From Desulfobacteraceae bacterium (lineage in GTDB: Bacteria > Desulfobacterota > Desulfobulbia > Desulfobulbales > Desulfobulbaceae), in NCBI GenBank assembly GCA_022837185.1, contig JALHJD010000150.1:1-7170 (forward strand): a stretch of DNA of 7,170 bases, written 5' to 3'. Both the position numbers and the translations under genes were made by a program. How positions within the stretch are numbered: the stretch's first letter is position 1; each line of letters starts with the position of its first letter. Below, in pieces: positions 6,866-7,170 of this stretch. The notes beneath the pieces were generated by a model. It worked only from the letters and a program-made list of their open reading frames with translations. It searched no databases and had not been told where the DNA came from.

Positions 6866-6883
6866 AAAAAATCCCCTCAGGGG
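6866..6883 (-). terminator. Weak terminator-like hairpin with U-run (minus strand)
   Basis: Read on the minus strand, CCCC-TGA-GGGG (6873-6883) is followed by A and six T (6866-6871). This looks like a short intrinsic terminator, but the stem is only 4 GC pairs with a 3-nt loop. No minus-strand gene lies immediately upstream of it in the window; it sits upstream of the candidate promoter of the giant gene. It could stop antisense transcripts coming from the right. Confidence 0.3.
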
Positions 6884-6996
6884 CTGAGCCTGCCTGAACC
6901 TTGGATCTTGCCCTGACCTTCACTCGTATTTATTCGGACCAATTTGTCGGCTTCTCATCGCGCGATTCGCTCCAGGGGATAACCGGAAAATAATAC

Positions 6997-7025
6997 TTTA
7001 CGGGATCCTTGTTTGTTAATATGGT
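6997..7025 (+). promoter_or_regulatory. Candidate weak promoter of the Fic-like gene
   Basis: TTTACG (6997-7002, 4 of 6 to TTGACA) and TATGGT (7020-7025, 4 of 6 to TATAAT) are 17 bp apart and would start a transcript near 7032. The -10 box lies within the left arm of the inverted repeat, so a protein bound there would block it. Both boxes are poor matches. Confidence 0.25.
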
Positions 7026-7056
7026 ATGGAACAAAAAATCCCATAAACCATATTAA
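7016..7056. repeat. 10-bp perfect inverted repeat just before the Fic-like start (candidate operator)
   Basis: TTAATATGGT (7016-7025) is matched by ACCATATTAA (7047-7056). Inside, ATGG (7026-7029) can pair with CCAT (7041-7044) after a 2-nt bulge, leaving an 11-nt A-rich loop. The right arm ends 5 nt before the ATG at 7062 and occupies the place of the ribosome-binding site. No Shine-Dalgarno is visible. It may be a dimer operator, or an RNA hairpin that hides the start codon. Confidence 0.55.
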
Positions 7057-7061
7057 AAATC

Positions 7062-7170
7062 ATGAACTACGTCGACCCTGAAATTCTCGTTCGACTTGAC
7101 GAAAAACTGACCAGGCTGAATTCGTTACGCCCCCTGCCACCGCCTCTTGTCCGTAAACTCCGGCAACAAT
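7062..7170 (+). CDS. Fic-family protein, N-terminal fragment (3' end outside window)
   Basis: The frame begins at ATG 7062 and stays open to the edge: 36 codons plus one base. ATG 7062 is the only possible start, because TAA at 7044-7046 lies in frame just upstream with no start between. The visible part has an acidic start (MNYVDPEILVRLDEK) and then a helix with LRPLPPPLVRKLRQQ. I recognise the LRPLP-PxLVxxLR pattern from the N-terminal helices of bacterial Fic proteins. In those the inhibitory S-x-A-I-E-G-N motif follows within about 20 residues and the HPFxxGNGR active site later; neither can be seen here. Fic proteins usually transfer AMP from ATP to a protein hydroxyl, in the cytoplasm, and are often self-inhibited or paired with an antitoxin. 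No antitoxin gene is seen upstream; the adjacent gene is the divergent giant one. Confidence 0.72.
   Translation, partial: MNYVDPEILVRLDEKLTRLNSLRPLPPPLVRKLRQQ

Larger units (their letters stand above)
6682..7061. other. Divergent intergenic region
   Basis: This 380-base gap lies between the giant gene (leftward) and the Fic-like gene (rightward). It holds the RBS, the AT-rich palindromic promoter candidate, the small terminator-like hairpin and the inverted repeat listed separately. The stretch 6884-6996 shows nothing I can assign: no tRNA, no convincing ORF and no repeat. Short frames that cross the region (for example 6732-6923 on the minus strand) have no RBS and no recognisable product. 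Confidence 0.7.

Noticed and set aside
6605..6923. Short frames in the intergenic region (6605-6916 plus, 6732-6923 minus)
   Set aside because: They cross the AT-rich promoter-like island, have no Shine-Dalgarno and give low-complexity, family-less translations.

Overview
The window is dominated by one very large gene on the minus strand. It starts at 6681 and is still open at base 1: 2227 codons in one uninterrupted frame, with no stop inside the window. After a signal peptide it encodes a mosaic secreted or surface protein. In order, the parts are a zincin-like peptidase region with HELLH, five QxxDGG(W/F) alpha/alpha-toroid repeats, four CARDB-type beta domains, a FlgD-like SPNGDG domain, a large TolB/WD40-like beta-propeller region, an Ig-like domain, a second SPNGDG domain, a second Ig-like domain, and a Pro/Cys-containing C-terminal stretch that runs off the left edge. 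Almost all plus-strand open frames across 400-6600 are antisense shadows of this gene.

From 6682 to 7061 there is a divergent intergenic region of 380 bases. It holds the ribosome-binding site of the giant gene, a very AT-rich island with a 16-bp perfect palindrome and TATAAT boxes, a small GC hairpin with a U-run on the minus strand, and a 10-bp perfect inverted repeat just ahead of a plus-strand gene. That gene begins at 7062. Its first 36 residues look like the N-terminus of a Fic-family protein (AMP-transferase type); the rest lies beyond the right edge.

The organism is a bacterium with moderately high GC coding sequence. Large secreted mosaics of CARDB, SPNGDG and propeller modules with HExxH N-termini are typical of Desulfobacterota/Deltaproteobacteria and related environmental Gram-negatives, but that assignment is inference and no marker gene is present. 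The two genes are divergently transcribed and nothing in the sequence links their functions. The giant protein is most plausibly an exported protein acting at the cell surface or outside the cell, while Fic proteins usually act in the cytoplasm.
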